Counted from the stretch's first letter, positions 23,261 to 37,216 are shown. The stretch: DNA of 64,000 nucleotides from Pampus argenteus (GCA_036937835.1 CM072879.1:5866001-5930000); one strand, 5' to 3'. Numbers and translations: made by a program. Notes: a model not told the origin generated them from the sequence alone.

Positions 23261-23749
23261 CATTATTAGCTTCAATGCAAATGTCATCCTAAGCAGTAAG
23301 CAGAAACCAGGCCGGTTATTCCTCCCTGTGTCTTTGACATGGACGCTTCAATCAGTTCGTTCAGGTGGCAAACGTTAAACAACATAGCGTATCTACATGT
23401 TATATCGTCAGTTTCAACATTTTTGACTGACGGGTTCTAATCCTGCTATAAAGGCACAGATGTCAACCGTTGTCTGCTGATAGCTTCCAGGTATCCCACT
23501 GGTAATCCTGTCGAAGGACTACTTCTTGTTACGTTTGCGTTCACGTGAGAGTTCAACGTGAGAAAAAAGGCAAGAGTGTTCTTCTATCAGACCCGAGCTC
23601 ACCAAAGCACATTTAATAACATCCACACGTTTCATTATGTGCTGAAAGAACATTTCATTTATTTCGTTGTCGCGTTTTAATCTATAGCTTGTATGAAACG
23701 GTGACTCTTAACCCTTCACATATGAGAATGATGGAAAGTACTTAAATGG

Positions 23750-24240
23750 TTTTATTTGTTTATTTAACCTTTATTTAACCAGATTAAAAAAAAACATTCA
23801 GATCGAGACCTCGTTCACAGGGGTGACCTGGCCACGAGAGGCAGCAGCGTGCGTCATAACAATCAGCCTTATAGACTCGAACCATCCAGTGTGTATAGCG
23901 TCTTACGTTTAGGGGAGGCATGCTATAATTCACAGCTGGTTGAGGCAGACATATATCCGACACAGACAGACAGGAAGGTGTCTGACATCAGAAACGTCCG
24001 AGCTCTGTGGGGAAAAAAGCAACATGTAAAAGGAGCCGAACTTCAGCCTTAGTTTGAAGATTTCAGGTTTTTAACATGTAATTTGAATGACAGCTCCTCA
24101 TCAATAATGAAACCCAGCTACTTATAGCTGGTTAACGGTTTCAGATAGTTCTTGATTGAGGGAACAGACGAATTGGGAACATTATTGGTTTTGACTTATC
24201 AGCATGTAACTACTTGAATGTGACTACAGGATGGTTCAAG
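23750..24240 (-). mobile_element. Decayed LINE fragment
   Basis: On the minus strand, 24073-24124 reads K-(stop)-L-G-F-I-I-D-E-E-L-S-F-K-L-H-V. This is the YLGxxIDxxLSFxxH motif found just after the reverse transcriptase domain of many LINEs. The left end (23757-23787) is a TTTATTTAACC-type tail common at fish LINE 3' ends. Stops are frequent; it is a dead relic of roughly 490 bases. Confidence 0.65.
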
Positions 24241-24333
24241 CTGCACTATTCAATCAAAACGATGTAGCAAATGACTATGTATAATGTTTAAGGGATCTCT
24301 CATAGTGAAAAAATTCTGTCTTTTCTTTTTTTT

Positions 24334-24384
24334 CAATCTTTGGCATACATGCCGTATGAAAAAAAAAAAATAAAAAAAATCGAG
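24334..24384 (-). repeat. Inverted-pair repeat, right copy
   Basis: Reverse complement of 12020-12072: ATCTTTGGCATACATGCCGT, then ATGAAAAAAAA and an A-rich run ending ATCGA. More than 30 contiguous bases match exactly. Confidence 0.75.
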
Positions 24385-26630
24385 GGAATATTTCTTGATT
24401 TGTTTTACTCAAGTAATATCTCCATGTTTAGCGAATGCATTACTCATTCACGCTTTCTCTGGTTTTTTAATCTATTTCTCTGCACTTTTCATATTTTAAA
24501 AACCCTCTCGAGCATTGTTGTAAATTTAGTGCTGTGACTTGTCAGTGTGGGGGCTGCAAAGATAAAAAGACAAGCCAGAAAAGCCCTTGTGTATCATGAT
24601 GAAATGAATAAAATCTCAAGAGCGCTGAGAGGATTGAAAGCTTTTTTTTTTTTCTATGCAGGCTTGTCATGTTCTGTGGAAGAAGTGCTAAATTAAATAC
24701 TGAAAAGGCATCCCACCTTTAAAACCTTGGCTGTCAGGAAAAATTAAAGGCTGCTCTCTCAATGCCCCTCTCCTAAAAGAAAAAAAAAAAAAGCTCTTCA
24801 AATTAAAAATGACAGACACAAAACATGGCAGCCAGGACAAAAAAAAAGGTGCCCGCTGTGTGTCAAATGTCAAAAGAAATGCCAAAGAGTTTCTTAATGG
24901 ATATGTAGGCCGCGCGACCTTTGTCTTAGCGCTCCTCGTCAGTCAAGACACCGTAGCGTAACCTACAGTGTATTACCGGAGCCGCTGTGACAAACATGAC
25001 ACATATTTAATTCAAAGGAAACCATGTAGTGAGTCGTGCAAAGCGGGAGCTCCTTTTGAATGTTAATAGTGTAGATCCACGCGGCGCTTTTAAGAGCCGT
25101 CCTTGGGTTTTTTCAGCGTGAGACAAACTGGCTCCCAGCGCCGGGCCTCCCAAGTGTACATGTCAAACGCGACTTTGAAGTTCTTAGTTCTCAGGCAAAA
25201 CAGTCTGTTAGTACCTAGGCAAGCTGAGAGTTGTGAAAGGAAAACAGGCTTAGAGAAAAGAAAGAAAAAAAAGGAGGAGACCGCGCTGGTGGGTTTGGGA
25301 GGTTGTGGGAGCATCAAGTTCCAGAATTCCCACATAGTAGTTTCGCTCCCAGGTTGTCTCGCATACCACATTCTGTCCTCCGAAAGAAATTGTTGTTTGT
25401 GGATAATTATGAATGACACGCTTTATTACAATCACCACCTCAACGCATGTGTGTAATTCAATATATATTCCTTCACTTATACATTTATGTCAGACTTGGC
25501 ACATTGACATTGAAATGAACAGGCTGATATGACGAGAAACATTGCTGTAAGTGGAATAATAATAATACTAATGCAGCCATGGATATGTGGTGGGGAGGAA
25601 GGATATGGGGTATTATTGATAGGGGCTTATCTTTCACACGAAGACGAACTTTAAATTAGGAAACTTTAATTAGCTTTAACTTTAATTAGAGTTTCTGCCG
25701 TTGTCGTGGAGTTGTAAGCGCGTGGATTTTACACGTTTTCCATTTCCTGCCCGTGCTGTCTTGTAAACTTCATTCTCTACCTTGGTTATATTTCCTGGCG
25801 GACCTTGCGGTGAGCTTGTTTTGACAGCTGCTCTTTCCAAGGTTGAGTATGACTTTGAATGGCAAAAAAAAAACAAAGACATTTTGGACTTCTAAAAAAG
25901 CCGCTTCATCGCCCCGTCTGTGACCTCGAGAACAGTCTTGACGAACAGAAACTTACTTATTTAAAACCAGAGTTGCACATGTTTTCCACAAACCTTGTGT
26001 CTCACTCTTACATACAAAGGATGTACGCAATGCATTCACTTTACAAATAAAAATAAATAAATAAATAACAAGTAATGATCTCAAGGTTATTGCTGGATAC
26101 TTTACTATTGAGGTGTTATCAAAGAATCGGTCTGCTACCCGAATCCAGGGACCCTGGTCGGTAGTCTTTGTATGTATGTTAAGAATGTCGGTAAGATTAC
26201 GGGCTAAAATATAAACTATATATATATATATTAAACTACAGTATTCCCATGATGGTTTTAGCCCTACAATATGGCCCAATGCCACAGCTCATCGGTTATG
26301 GTTGTCATTTAATGACAGTCACCTGCTATTTGATTAAAACCACCTGTGTTTTGTGACCATGAAATGTAGCATTTTCCTGATTCCACCTCCCCTCTTTCTC
26401 CACATCGTCTCCTTAAAACATATCTCGTGTCTAAAGTAGAAAACTGTCCCGCCCAAGTCCCTAAATCAAACACACCTACACTTTGCTCAGTGTCAGTTCA
26501 ACTTCCTGTGACGTACTTAAGATGCGATCGAACTAGTAGTTTTTCGTTTGATAGATAAAAGCGCTGGTGGGGGATTTTTAAGAAAGCGGCACAGTTCTCG
26601 ATCAAACTTGAAACTTTTTTGTGACTATAT

Positions 26631-26647
26631 GACTCGCGTCGCGAGTC
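26631..26647. repeat. CpG-rich short palindrome
   Basis: GACTCGCG-T-CGCGAGTC, perfect 8-base arms around one central base, with four CpGs, in otherwise AT-rich surroundings. Confidence 0.8.
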
Positions 26648-29600
26648 GCGTTTTATCATGACACTTGCCTTCTTGCTTCTATTGTGTAATAGCTGCACCC
26701 TATAGAACAGCTCCGTTGGGTGCCACCGTTGTTCGTCTCTTTAGTGGGACATCTGACGGTCTGAGTCCTCTCACAGTGGGTGACAGTTTTGCCATCGGAG
26801 ACAGGTGTGGTTGGGACTGTGATCATAAAACAACACTCTCCACATATGGAGAGCGTATATGCAAACGGAAGTGTTTGAGAGCTATAAAGTAAAATATCAT
26901 ACAACCATACAAACAGCAAGCATTTATTTTGCCTGCAGTCGATATGGCAACCGTGTGGAGTCGTTTTCGTGCTTTCTCACTCTTTCTCTTTGTATTTAGA
27001 GAAAACTGCAGGATGTCGTTCACCTCTGGAACACTCACAGGATGCAGAGATAAAGTGTCTCCTACTATTTGGTAACTATTTGATAACACTGTGTTTGGCA
27101 TATGTCGCTCTACTGTGGCAGAAAAACAAGCATCATCTACACCACATCTCCAAAGGAAGCCATTGACCTTCACGTGTTTCTCACATGCTTACATACGTGT
27201 CCAAACTTAATAATCACAAGTTCTACTGGTTCAAGTGACTGGATGCAAGCATCCACCCACAGCCGCAGTAACAATATAATAGCAATTTTCTAAGAGTGGA
27301 AAAAAATGTTACGGACCATGAATTTCACTGTAAGTGGTTGACAGAGTATTGTGTTTAAGCAATGAATAGCAGTGCACTCATCTCCTTTTTTTCATTATGG
27401 AAACATCATTATACGTTTCAACCGGAGAACCGCATATGAAAACACACTGCGTGTTGGCTTGTTGTGAAACATTTGTCCTCGTGATACAACTATTTAGTGC
27501 GACCAAATGGGCTCTGACACACTGGTCTGGGCCTGGACATGAAGTCTGGATGGTCTTAAATAATCATAAATCAAACAGGTTATGGTGTGTTGTTATCGTG
27601 GGTATCAATGGGATGAAAAGTGGGATGAAAAATGTACAACAGTCCAGTGATGTTTACACAGGTATTTGGCATCAGGGGGAATTAGCTGCGACTACGGAGC
27701 AGTGCAAAAATGTTTTATCACACTATGAAATATGCCTTCACTTTTTCCTTTCTGTGTCAATTGCATCCAAATCAATTACATGTGTCGAATTATGGTGATG
27801 ACAAGATGACGTAGGGTGTTGTTGAAGTACGCTGTGTAACATTTATTGGTGATAAATCGACTCTCTAGGAGAGATTAAAAGGAAGACATTGAGATAATTC
27901 ACTTGTTTTGTCTCTTTTCTCCCATGGGAATGAATTTTATAACCATAACAATGAAGTCAATGAGTAACGTATAGCGATGCTGAAAATACAGTGAAATAAT
28001 GTAGTTCACATCAAAGTAAGGCAGGGGGCTGATATCTTTCTATACAGTCCTCTTTAATTACAGACAGGTGGCAAATTAAAGGAAAAACCCGTAGCTGCTG
28101 TATGTCTTCTACTTGTTATTATACCATGTACATCATCTGTGCGTGCATATAATGTTTTGTGAGCTGAAATGAATTTTTCTGCTTCAATAAAACCAAACCC
28201 TTTTGGATGAATACAATTTGATGAATTTGAAATAAAACGCTAAAGTTTATTCTCATACTAATGTGTAGAATGAAGTGTTACAGTTGACTGATGGTTCAGA
28301 GTAGTGCACTGTAGATATGACACTGAGTCTCAAATAATAGAATTTCAAACCTATAGCACGTGTATGAAGATCACTGTAGGATTCACTCTAACCACTGTTA
28401 CACCTATGTGTCTATTGTAGAAACCATAACATGGAGTGAATTTAATCTCGGTCATATGTCAAATGGGAGGGTGGACATCTAGGATGCATTGTTGGAAAAA
28501 AAAAAGTATGAACCATCGGAGCTAGATGTGATAGAACTCAAATGTAGGGGAGATGCTTGTAAAATCTACTGAGATTCAGCCAGCAAAATGTAAAGCAATG
28601 TAGTTGAGGCTTTTATATATATATATATACATATATATGAATGGGCTGTAACTGCGATCCTGCTGCATTTTCTGAATATTCTTCTCAGTTCTGAAGAAGT
28701 GACCATTATTTTGTGGCAGGGGAGTATTTGAGGATGTGGACATAGCTGACATGTACAAATGTAAGAAAAAGGCAGAATAAATCTTTGTTGCACCAGTAAA
28801 TACCTTCAAAAATATAAAGTGCAACTGATTCAATTCTCCATTTTTAAGAATACTGACCAGCAACTTAAACAGAACCCACGACCCAGACTGCAGGTTAAAG
28901 GTGTCCTGTAGAGGTTTTTCATTTAAAAAAGCATTCCTTAGCACAATGCAGATCTATCATACCTGTAAAGTGAACTTTCTTCCTCATGAAACATTTGCAA
29001 AGCCATTTAAAAAAAAAAAAGTGCATTCATTGTGAAACATGTATAAAAATGTACCTGCTGCCTTTTAAAAATGTGAGTTAATTGAACTAAATTGGAATAA
29101 TTTGTTCAAAATGAGCTGTAAAAATGTAGAAATGACTAAGTTAAGTAAGTTCAATTAACACAGGCTAGAAGTTCACACTGTGTTTTAATACTATCAGAGG
29201 AGACGATCATGACTTAACTTAATATTAATAAAAGACACACAGTGAGTTTCCATTAGAAAAAATACAAAATGACACAATAATGGTAATAATACCAATAAAT
29301 CTTACAATATGTTACAGCAACATGCATATAACCCCAAAAACACTCACCAGAGGACGAGATTAGAAAATAACAATAACAATTAAAGTACCAAAAGTAGTGA
29401 TATATCTTATAATGTGATCAAATATATTGCAGTGAAAATCATATTAAACCCAGTCTGTCAAAAAAAAGAAAAAAAAAAAAAAAAAAAGAAAAAAATCAAA
29501 CAGGAAGGATAAACTTTCCAACACACATACACAGAAAAACATCAGATTTTTAGCCCAAGTCACTACAGTCTATTAGTGGAGCTTTTTCTCTTTTAATCTC

Positions 29601-29986
29601 GTTTCATTTCAACATTGCTTTCAAACAGGTCTGTGTAAACTTCCCATGGTCTTTGCTCTCCACTGTAATAAACAACACTACGCAGTGAATTTGGACTCCG
29701 AGGCATGGCGAGTGTCACACCATGCTCAGCCAATTTTCACAACTCCGCCGGCTGCATTCTGGTCTTCACCCTCAGCGCTCTTCATGCTTTTCATTATGTC
29801 TTTTCCATCAACATGGATTCTGATACCCCTCCGCAGAGACCCTCCTTCTCATCTCTCCTCAGTAGCTCGCCAACTATTTTTTTTACTGACTGTGAACACT
29901 TACTACTTTTGATATAGCCCAGTACTCACTGTCCTCATCTCAAGCCTGCCAAATCAACCTGCATGTCTACGTGTGTCTACATGTTA

Positions 29987-30041
29987 CGCATACACACACA
30001 TACAAACACACACACACACACACATACACACATACACACAT
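29987..30041. repeat. Interrupted (CA)n microsatellite
   Basis: CA units with ATACA interruptions. The cysteine/valine-rich frames read through it on the minus strand are artefacts. Confidence 0.9.
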
Positions 30042-31056
30042 GCTGCCCCTGCGAGCATAATATAATTGGACAAAGATTTGAAATAACAGCATTTCCCGGT
30101 GGAGAGAGAGAGAGAGAGTTTTTCTCGTGGCAGCGGTGAATTGATAATCCGCTCTGTAAAATACTCCTGGGGTCCTCACTCTCCATGTGGAGTTGCTGCA
30201 TGAATTGGTAGAAGTAGCATTCAGGGGCCTCGACACATCTCACATCGTCTAATCCTAATTGCCCGTGGCTGCTGATCTACAAACCAGCAGCATGCCAATA
30301 ACAGAGTTAATTACATGACACCAGCTTTAATTTACAGTGTTACACTATCCACAAATCTACCAGGTTGACAGACCGAACTCTGAAAGTTTTGGGGTTTTTT
30401 TTTACTTGATAATCATGGCAACAAAAGTTAGTTGCCTTTCCAAAAATCTCTGGAAAGGTTTGACAAGTGGATTTTATCATTATCATCCCAGCTCGAAGAG
30501 TGACCATTTTATTCCACTGTACTGGAAGAGACACGCAACAGAAGCAATAAATATGAATGCGATACCGTACGGCGGAATGTGCACTGTTGGAGAAGTGAAG
30601 GAGCAAAGAGGATGAGTGGGAGGAGGTGAGAGACCCGTCCTCGGAGGAGTGCCAAAAAGCATTGTGGTCCTTTTTTTTTTTTTTTTTTTTTTTATTCAAC
30701 AGGTGTAATTAGGTCTGTGTCTGGAAAACAGTGAGAAAGACAGCAACCCTTTACATCAAATAACAAAAATAAAAAATAGTTAAATAAAAAAAGAAAGCCC
30801 CCGGAGTCTCGACATGATGGAGCGTTTGTTGAAGAAGAACGAAGAAGAGCGAAAGTGAGGAAGCTTCCCCACCGGAGAGTTAGCCCAACAAACTAGTAAT
30901 CCTTTTGCATTGTGAGATGAGATACTGTAGTTAGCCAAGTGACCTTGGCTGTATGTGAGAAGGATATTGCCAGAGGGCTGTACGCCTCATGCTGGGAGTG
31001 ATAGCTATTTGGCACACAGATACTGCAGCTGAAGCCCAGCATGCACACACACACTC

Positions 31057-31087
<31 letters not shown>

Positions 31088-33614
31088 CCCTCATTCTTGT
31101 GAGAGTCTCTTATCCCAGTGTTCCACGTTGTAAATACAGCGTAGAACATGTTTCTTATATTAATGCCGTTTCAGTAGAAATTATTTTCCATCTGCGGTCA
31201 TTCTCGTACTAAACATATCACATATCTTCCCATTCTGAGGATTTTCCCAACTCACATGAGCCCAAATTTCAGCCCCAGATACTGAAATTAATTGACTTAT
31301 GCTTCATTTAAACTGTCAGACACTGTACCAACTGCAGACATGGAAAAAAAATGACTTGCAATATACAATTAATTAATTGAACACCTTAAACCCGCAGTTT
31401 TTCTGCAAGTATTCTTAATATAGCCTACATCCAGGTTTCGGTACGCTGAACTCATTGCAATATCAATACACAGAAGATTTGAAATATTCCTGTGCCTTGG
31501 GACACTTCGGTCCATGTTGAGAGAAGAGTAAAAAAATTATCTTGGCTTCTAATCCATGATGTCTAACAGCAAAAAATAAAATGATGAAATAAATGCTGAC
31601 TGCAAGCCGTTACCGGTTCTCTGACAGACACACACACACCCTGAATCACAACTGATCATTCGCACCTGCAAATCCATGACATAGTTTGAGACCATAAAAA
31701 TCTATCTTTCATTCATTGTTAATTGAACATCTCCGGGCTAGCATTTGTAGAGAATTGTTAATGTTCACAGTATTGATTGGCCTGTACGGGGGCCTTCAGA
31801 GGAACATCAGCACTGCTGCAGAAAGTGCACAAATCCAATCTTGCCCCTTTTTTTTGTAATTACGAGCTGACATTATCCCCTTACATTAAAATTTCATGAC
31901 CTGGGGACAAAAGCGCTGGAAAATAAATCAGTAGAGGCTGTCAATAAAAGAAATAACCGGCTAATCTATATTCCAAAAACCTTTTTTAGGGAAAGTAAAC
32001 TTCAAAGCAACTTTGCCATACGCGTCAAGTGTTGATTGGCAGTTTGCTAAAAACCCCTCGACCTGTCCAATCATAGCTTGGCAACCGTAACTAGGCACGT
32101 TGGGATTTCTCCACATACTGAAGTGGTGTGGGACTGAAATAAAACAGTGTGTATGTGTGCTCTAAGGGTTGCCAACTCTGAGCATCCAGTCGGAGTGAGA
32201 TTCAGGTACCTTAACCGAATATTTCAGAGGTAAGCCGATGTCAGGAGCCATCGCCACACTCCTTTTATATCGTTGGGATGATTCAGGAAGGAGATGTTTC
32301 CTAAAACTGTAAAGACAGATATCCCAACACTTGGAATAATACATCTCAAACATGGATGTATACCTACCGGATGGATGTTTCCTGGTTTGATTGGAATTTA
32401 GGAAGCCACCATTTCCAACTCGTTCGCCACAAATGTTGCCAAAAACAAGAAAAGATTTCGCAGAGCATCGTTGCACATCTAGTAGCTTTTCCAATGCCCA
32501 GTTTGTTGTCTGCACTTCTCCACTACACACACACACACACACACACACTTTGCCAGCAGTCATCATCCCACCCTGTATGTTCAGCTGTCCTGTCAAGTCC
32601 CCATCCAGCCAAGTGCCCACCCATCTGTTGAGCCTAAGACAGCATGCAAATCTCAACCAACCAGAGAGGAAATGTTTATCTGCATGCTCGCGTTGGCTTT
32701 CAGGGGCCGCTGGAGTCCAGGGACCCAGATACTGCATACTGCATCTCCTCTTTCAATTCAAAGTTACATTGACATTAAATGCAGTCTTACCCTTGTGGTT
32801 AAGTAAATCACATACTTCATTTTAATGTACTGCTATTTTCATCTAAGTAGTGTATGTTTGTTCCTTGGTGCACTCGGGGAACATACAAATATCTTAAAAT
32901 GCAGGTTTGTTTTTTTTACTGTATCTCATGTTTCTTTAAAAAAAAAAAAAAAAAGGCCAGTCAACTTCAATCACACAGACTCAGGCTTTGAAAGGACACA
33001 GCAACAGTGTTTTATTTATTCTTTTCCCTTTACGCTCAGATATCACTGCGCAAGCAACAAAACAGTCTCAAAACGGTCTCAGGCTCCTTCAGGTATCCAC
33101 AAATACCAATTTAAGTTTATTTGAAATTGAAATTAAAAATGCTGATGATGAGGGGGATGGGGGGGATGGGGGGTAAATGTGACAGGTCACTGCAGCCCTG
33201 AGGCTATTATGGCTGAGTGAACTTTAGCTTAGACTCGTTGCAGATAAGTCTACCAGTCGCCTCTGTTATCCTATTGCTTTGCTGTAGTAATTATGGTATA
33301 GCTATAGCTGTAGCTATAACTAGCTGCAGTGATCCTTGCAATGCGAGAAGAAAGATGCATTTTATGGATCAACCTTTATGTACTACTATTATCTTGTAGT
33401 AAGTCACTAATTCCCTTATTTGTATTCAATAATAGAAGAGCATGGCAGTAGCAGTGAAATAAGAGAGATGTTAAGATGGCAGATAAAGGATGGAGATTAG
33501 TTCTTTATTAATGTAATAGAAGCTTATTGTTGATTCCTGCAGCAATAAGCTGGAGGACCTGGTCACGCATGCCAATAAAACAAAAAAAAATAAAAAAAAA
33601 TCCTGAGTGTGTGT

Positions 33615-33615
<1 letters not shown>

Positions 33616-33680
<65 letters not shown>

Positions 33681-33720
33681 GAGAGAGCGAGAGAGAGGGA
33701 ATGAGAGAGAGAGAGAGAGG
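33616..33720. repeat. (GA)n microsatellite
   Basis: About 60 bases of pure GA followed by interrupted GA units (GAAAT, GCGA, GGAAT), just upstream of the GC-richer segment. Confidence 0.95.
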
Positions 33721-34117
33721 ATGCTGAGGGGCGTAGCAGTGTATGCGCCCCTCATGGTCCGCGCTCGGGAATTAAAACGCATCCCTCTCGTTGCCTGTGA
33801 GCCAGTAACGGTACGCGTCAAACTCTTCCCATCCGGCTCCTTCGCAGAAAAACGACCCGTTCCTCCCCCCCTCCAAAAAAGAAAGAAAAAACAAAAAACA
33901 ACTCATGGATGTGTTTGTTTCAGGAGGGGAAACCTCCACATTGTGTTTTCATATCCAGGCAGGCGGCGGCGTGAGGTTGCCAGTTTGGAGCTTGTTTTCC
34001 TCTTAAATTGGACCCTTCACGCTGGAACTGGACTGATTTCATCCCTCCTTATTTTTGTTGTTGTTGTTGTTGTTGTTTTTTTGGTTCCTCCGCGCAGCCG
34101 CTGCCACACGACTTAAA
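33616..34117 (+). promoter_or_regulatory. Candidate promoter and noncoding exon ending in a splice donor
   Basis: A GA microsatellite (33616-33720) leads into a GC-richer segment with several CpGs (33722-33860 and 33955-34110), which stands out from the AT-rich surroundings. It ends CTTAAA followed by GTGAGTATCG, a strong plus-strand donor at 34118. This is the look of a first noncoding exon. It could belong to the ST3Gal1 gene at 58 kb, whose coding exon 1 is preceded by an acceptor at 58184, giving a 5' UTR intron of about 24 kb, or to an unknown transcript. No transcript evidence is available. Confidence 0.35.
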
Positions 34118-34517
34118 GTGAGTATCGAAACAATACGTTTAAACCTTATGGACTGCACTAATATTTACCTTCTAATTCTAATAATAGCTTTTTAATCTCT
34201 GCGCTTTAAAGTGAGTAGCGCACATACAAGCTTAAAGTATTAAAGCGCTGCTGACCAGGTGTTGCACTCTAACTTTCTTCTGCAAATATGAATATTTTGA
34301 CGTTGATTTTCTTTCTTTTTATGTCGACACCACCCCTGCAGTTTTAGAAGAATATGTTTTATATATATATATATATGGTTTCAATAATTGACACCCATCC
34401 TCCCTAACTCCTAAAATAAGCCTGTTTGTACATTGATCTTTTAATTCTATAATGTTTGCAGACACTGGCTTATACTGTAGTGGCAGACAGGGCCATGTTG
34501 TGAGGACTGCTTTTGAT

Positions 34518-34555
34518 TTCTTCTTCTTCTTCTTCTTCTTCTTCTTCTTCTTCTT
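34518..34555. repeat. (TTC)n microsatellite
   Basis: Twelve TTC units. In reverse it produces a meaningless polylysine frame. Confidence 0.95.
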
Positions 34556-34738
34556 TGTTTTTTTTCTCAAAGCTTTAGATTCTTTGGTGGGGGCTGCTGG
34601 CTAACACATGCACTCCTCCACTGTCTGACTTCAAAACGAGCCACTGTGTTTCAGTGATGGATCATGCTTGAACAACTGTTGAATGTACAGTAGATGTGCA
34701 GAAGAAGAATGCTGTGCTGTGGTTTAGTTGTTTGTTTG

Positions 34739-34770
<32 letters not shown>

Positions 34771-37176
34771 CTGGCGTCCTGGATGTGGCCTCATTAAGTA
34801 AAACATCAGTTTCCTCTGACAGAGATCCTATCAACTTGTTGCAAACATTCATCACTGCGCCTCGTTGTCGCGTTTGTATCCCCGTGTGACTTCAGCTTTG
34901 TGGGTTATGAGGTTTTGGAAAATGTTCCCTCTCTGTTGTGTATTTTCTACGAGATGTCGACTCATTTACTAATGAAGGTGTCTCTCTGTGTGACTTGCTG
35001 GTTAATTTTCCACTGAAACCTCTCCTCTCCATTATAAATAATAAGCAAGTAGAATACATTAGCTCATCCGGTTCCTCATCATGTCTCCAATCAGATTGGA
35101 TGGAGTGACCTTGGGGTACCGCGCTGCAGTATTGAGAGAGAGAGAGAGAGAGAGAGGAAGATGGAAGAGATGGAGATGGGAGCGCTTTGGTGGCATGCAT
35201 TATCAAGGAAGTCACTTACATGTGGAAACAATAGCCATTGCCGTAAGCAAATTGCCCTTCGTTACACCATATAGCACTGAGAAGCTATTCCGAGAGAGGT
35301 GTGTGTGTGTGATAATATGCACTTCATTATGCGCGAGGCTCTCTCATCTGTACATACACGTCGTAATTTAAAAGATCAGCCTCATTCCTTTTGAATGGCT
35401 GTCCTTTGTGGGCTCCTCTTAACAATAGAGCAACGGAAGAAGCAATGAGTCACCGTGAATCACGGGCGAGGAAAAGTCATGGGGAAAACTGCAGCCGCTG
35501 TTGTGCTGCTGTTTTCAAGAAGCACGGAACAGAAACCTACAGCGTTCCCAACGTACCAGGACACCGAACGTCGTTCCAAGTCGGTGCAAGTTTCTGTAAA
35601 GATTCAACTTAAGATTTCCCCCTGCCAGGTATTTCCTCCAGTTTTTTTGTAGTTACTCTGGCATGTGGGCTGAGTTAATTCAGTGCAGGCTTTAGTGTAA
35701 TCAGTAATTCAGCCCGGGCGTTCCGACTCCCAGCCTCAGACAGAGGAATCGTCGTGGTTCACCACAAACACAACCGGACCCTTTTAAGAGCACGGCTTTC
35801 CAACGAGGTCTGAGACCAAGACTGCAACGTCGAAAAATGTTTCCAGTCCCTTGTGTCTCGCCGTCTGCATTCGTCCGCAGAACGTAGAAGTATATTTTAC
35901 TAATAGCTCGTGTCTTTTGTTCGGGCCTCTCGGCTCTGCCTTTTTTCCTTCATACTGTTCCCCTCAGACTTCTCCCTGGCTTTTTGATTTGCCCTCTGTT
36001 TCCACTTAACAGTCCTGGCTTCTTTCCAAGAAACACCTCAGCACCATTCTCCCTCTTCTTTTTTTTCTTCTTTTTCTTTCGAGCATGAGCAGACTTTATA
36101 TACTCTGGACACACATGGAGAAATGCATGACATTTTACTCCTCTACGTGTATGCATTTACTGTATGTATGACGTTTAGATGATTGCCAAATGACCATTTA
36201 AACAACGAAGAAGCCGTCCTGTGATTACCGTCGTAATCTTTCCCCAGCGCAATCAGCAACGTACAGGCTTTTCACATCACTCCTGCAATTAGGCTTGTCA
36301 AATTACTGCGTGGCTTTTTTTTTTTTTTGCTTTTTTTTTTTATCTGCGACTGCTTGTTTGATAATGCTTATTGGCAGGTGCCTTTGGAGAAGGAGAGAGG
36401 AATGGAATCCACAGCTGGTGCGAGTTCAAGAGGGATAGATGCATTATGTAAAACCGTACTGTACTGTGCGGCAGATGCTTCCTCCTTCTGATGGCTCGCT
36501 CGGCTACATAAGCATACATCTCTTTCTCTCTTTTCTCCATTTTGATGGACAGATGCCCCACGTCCTTGACTCTCATCATTTTTCGTTGTCAAAGCTGAAA
36601 AGCGCTCTCCGCAAAATGTCCCTTCACTGTCCAAATCGCTCCCCGGGTGCAATCACTTAGGCTGAACGTGTACATCACTCCTTCAGTTTGCCTAAGCGTC
36701 CTCATCAATGTAAAGCCTCTTCTGTATCTTTTATTCCTGTTATAGTCATGTTGAGAGGCCTTGAATGTTTCCGACCTTCATTCTTTACACCAGATGTACC
36801 CTATACATAAGCACTCATTCTGCAAGGATTAGTGTTACTCCCCTGCATTTTTTTTTTTTAGTTGCTTTGTTTGTATTCAGTAGGGTATTATTTGGCAGCT
36901 GAAAAGGGGGTTTGACATGTGTCCTTTCTGTGTGTTTATTTGATGGAAAGGCTATTTGTAATGCCTCGGGGGTCCACTGTTAATTAGAAGTTATCTCGGG
37001 CAGCTCTCACATGGTCACCGCTCTAATTGGCAGTCAAAGCTGTGTACCACCTGGCCTAGCCTTTAACTCACCAGGTGCTCCCAGAAAAAAAAAACAAAAA
37101 AAAAACTGTCAGCCTTGGCATTATGTGGGTATGGCCTGTTAAAACCAAACAGAAAGAGAGAGAGACAGAGAGAGAC

Positions 37177-37216
<40 letters not shown>

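Larger units (their letters stand above)
18600..33600. other. Gene-free stretch, left half of the interval between the ST3Gal genes
   Basis: Fifteen kilobases with no supportable coding exon on either strand. Contents are A/T runs, CA and TAAA microsatellites, the repeat copies listed separately, and low-repeat stretches such as 31700-31960 that could be conserved noncoding DNA. The longest frames (32162-32737 lies within; 27397-27798; 21245-21628) show no domain and cross simple repeats or lack splice context. Confidence 0.55.

Noticed and set aside
27397..27798. 133-codon plus-strand open frame
   Set aside because: It is not repeat-driven, but shows no recognisable motif, signal or splice context. 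Too weak to call a gene.
30340..30699. 119-codon minus-strand frame with a polylysine start
   Set aside because: It starts inside a 30-base T run, and the rest has no known motif.
32162..32737. 191-codon minus-strand open frame
   Set aside because: It crosses a CA microsatellite (Cys-Val run), has no known domain, no splice context, and shares no motif with any family I know. It is probably chance.
33679..34116. 145-codon plus-strand open frame
   Set aside because: It starts in the GA repeat (Arg-Glu run) and ends in a GTT repeat (Val run). The region reads better as promoter/5' UTR than as coding.
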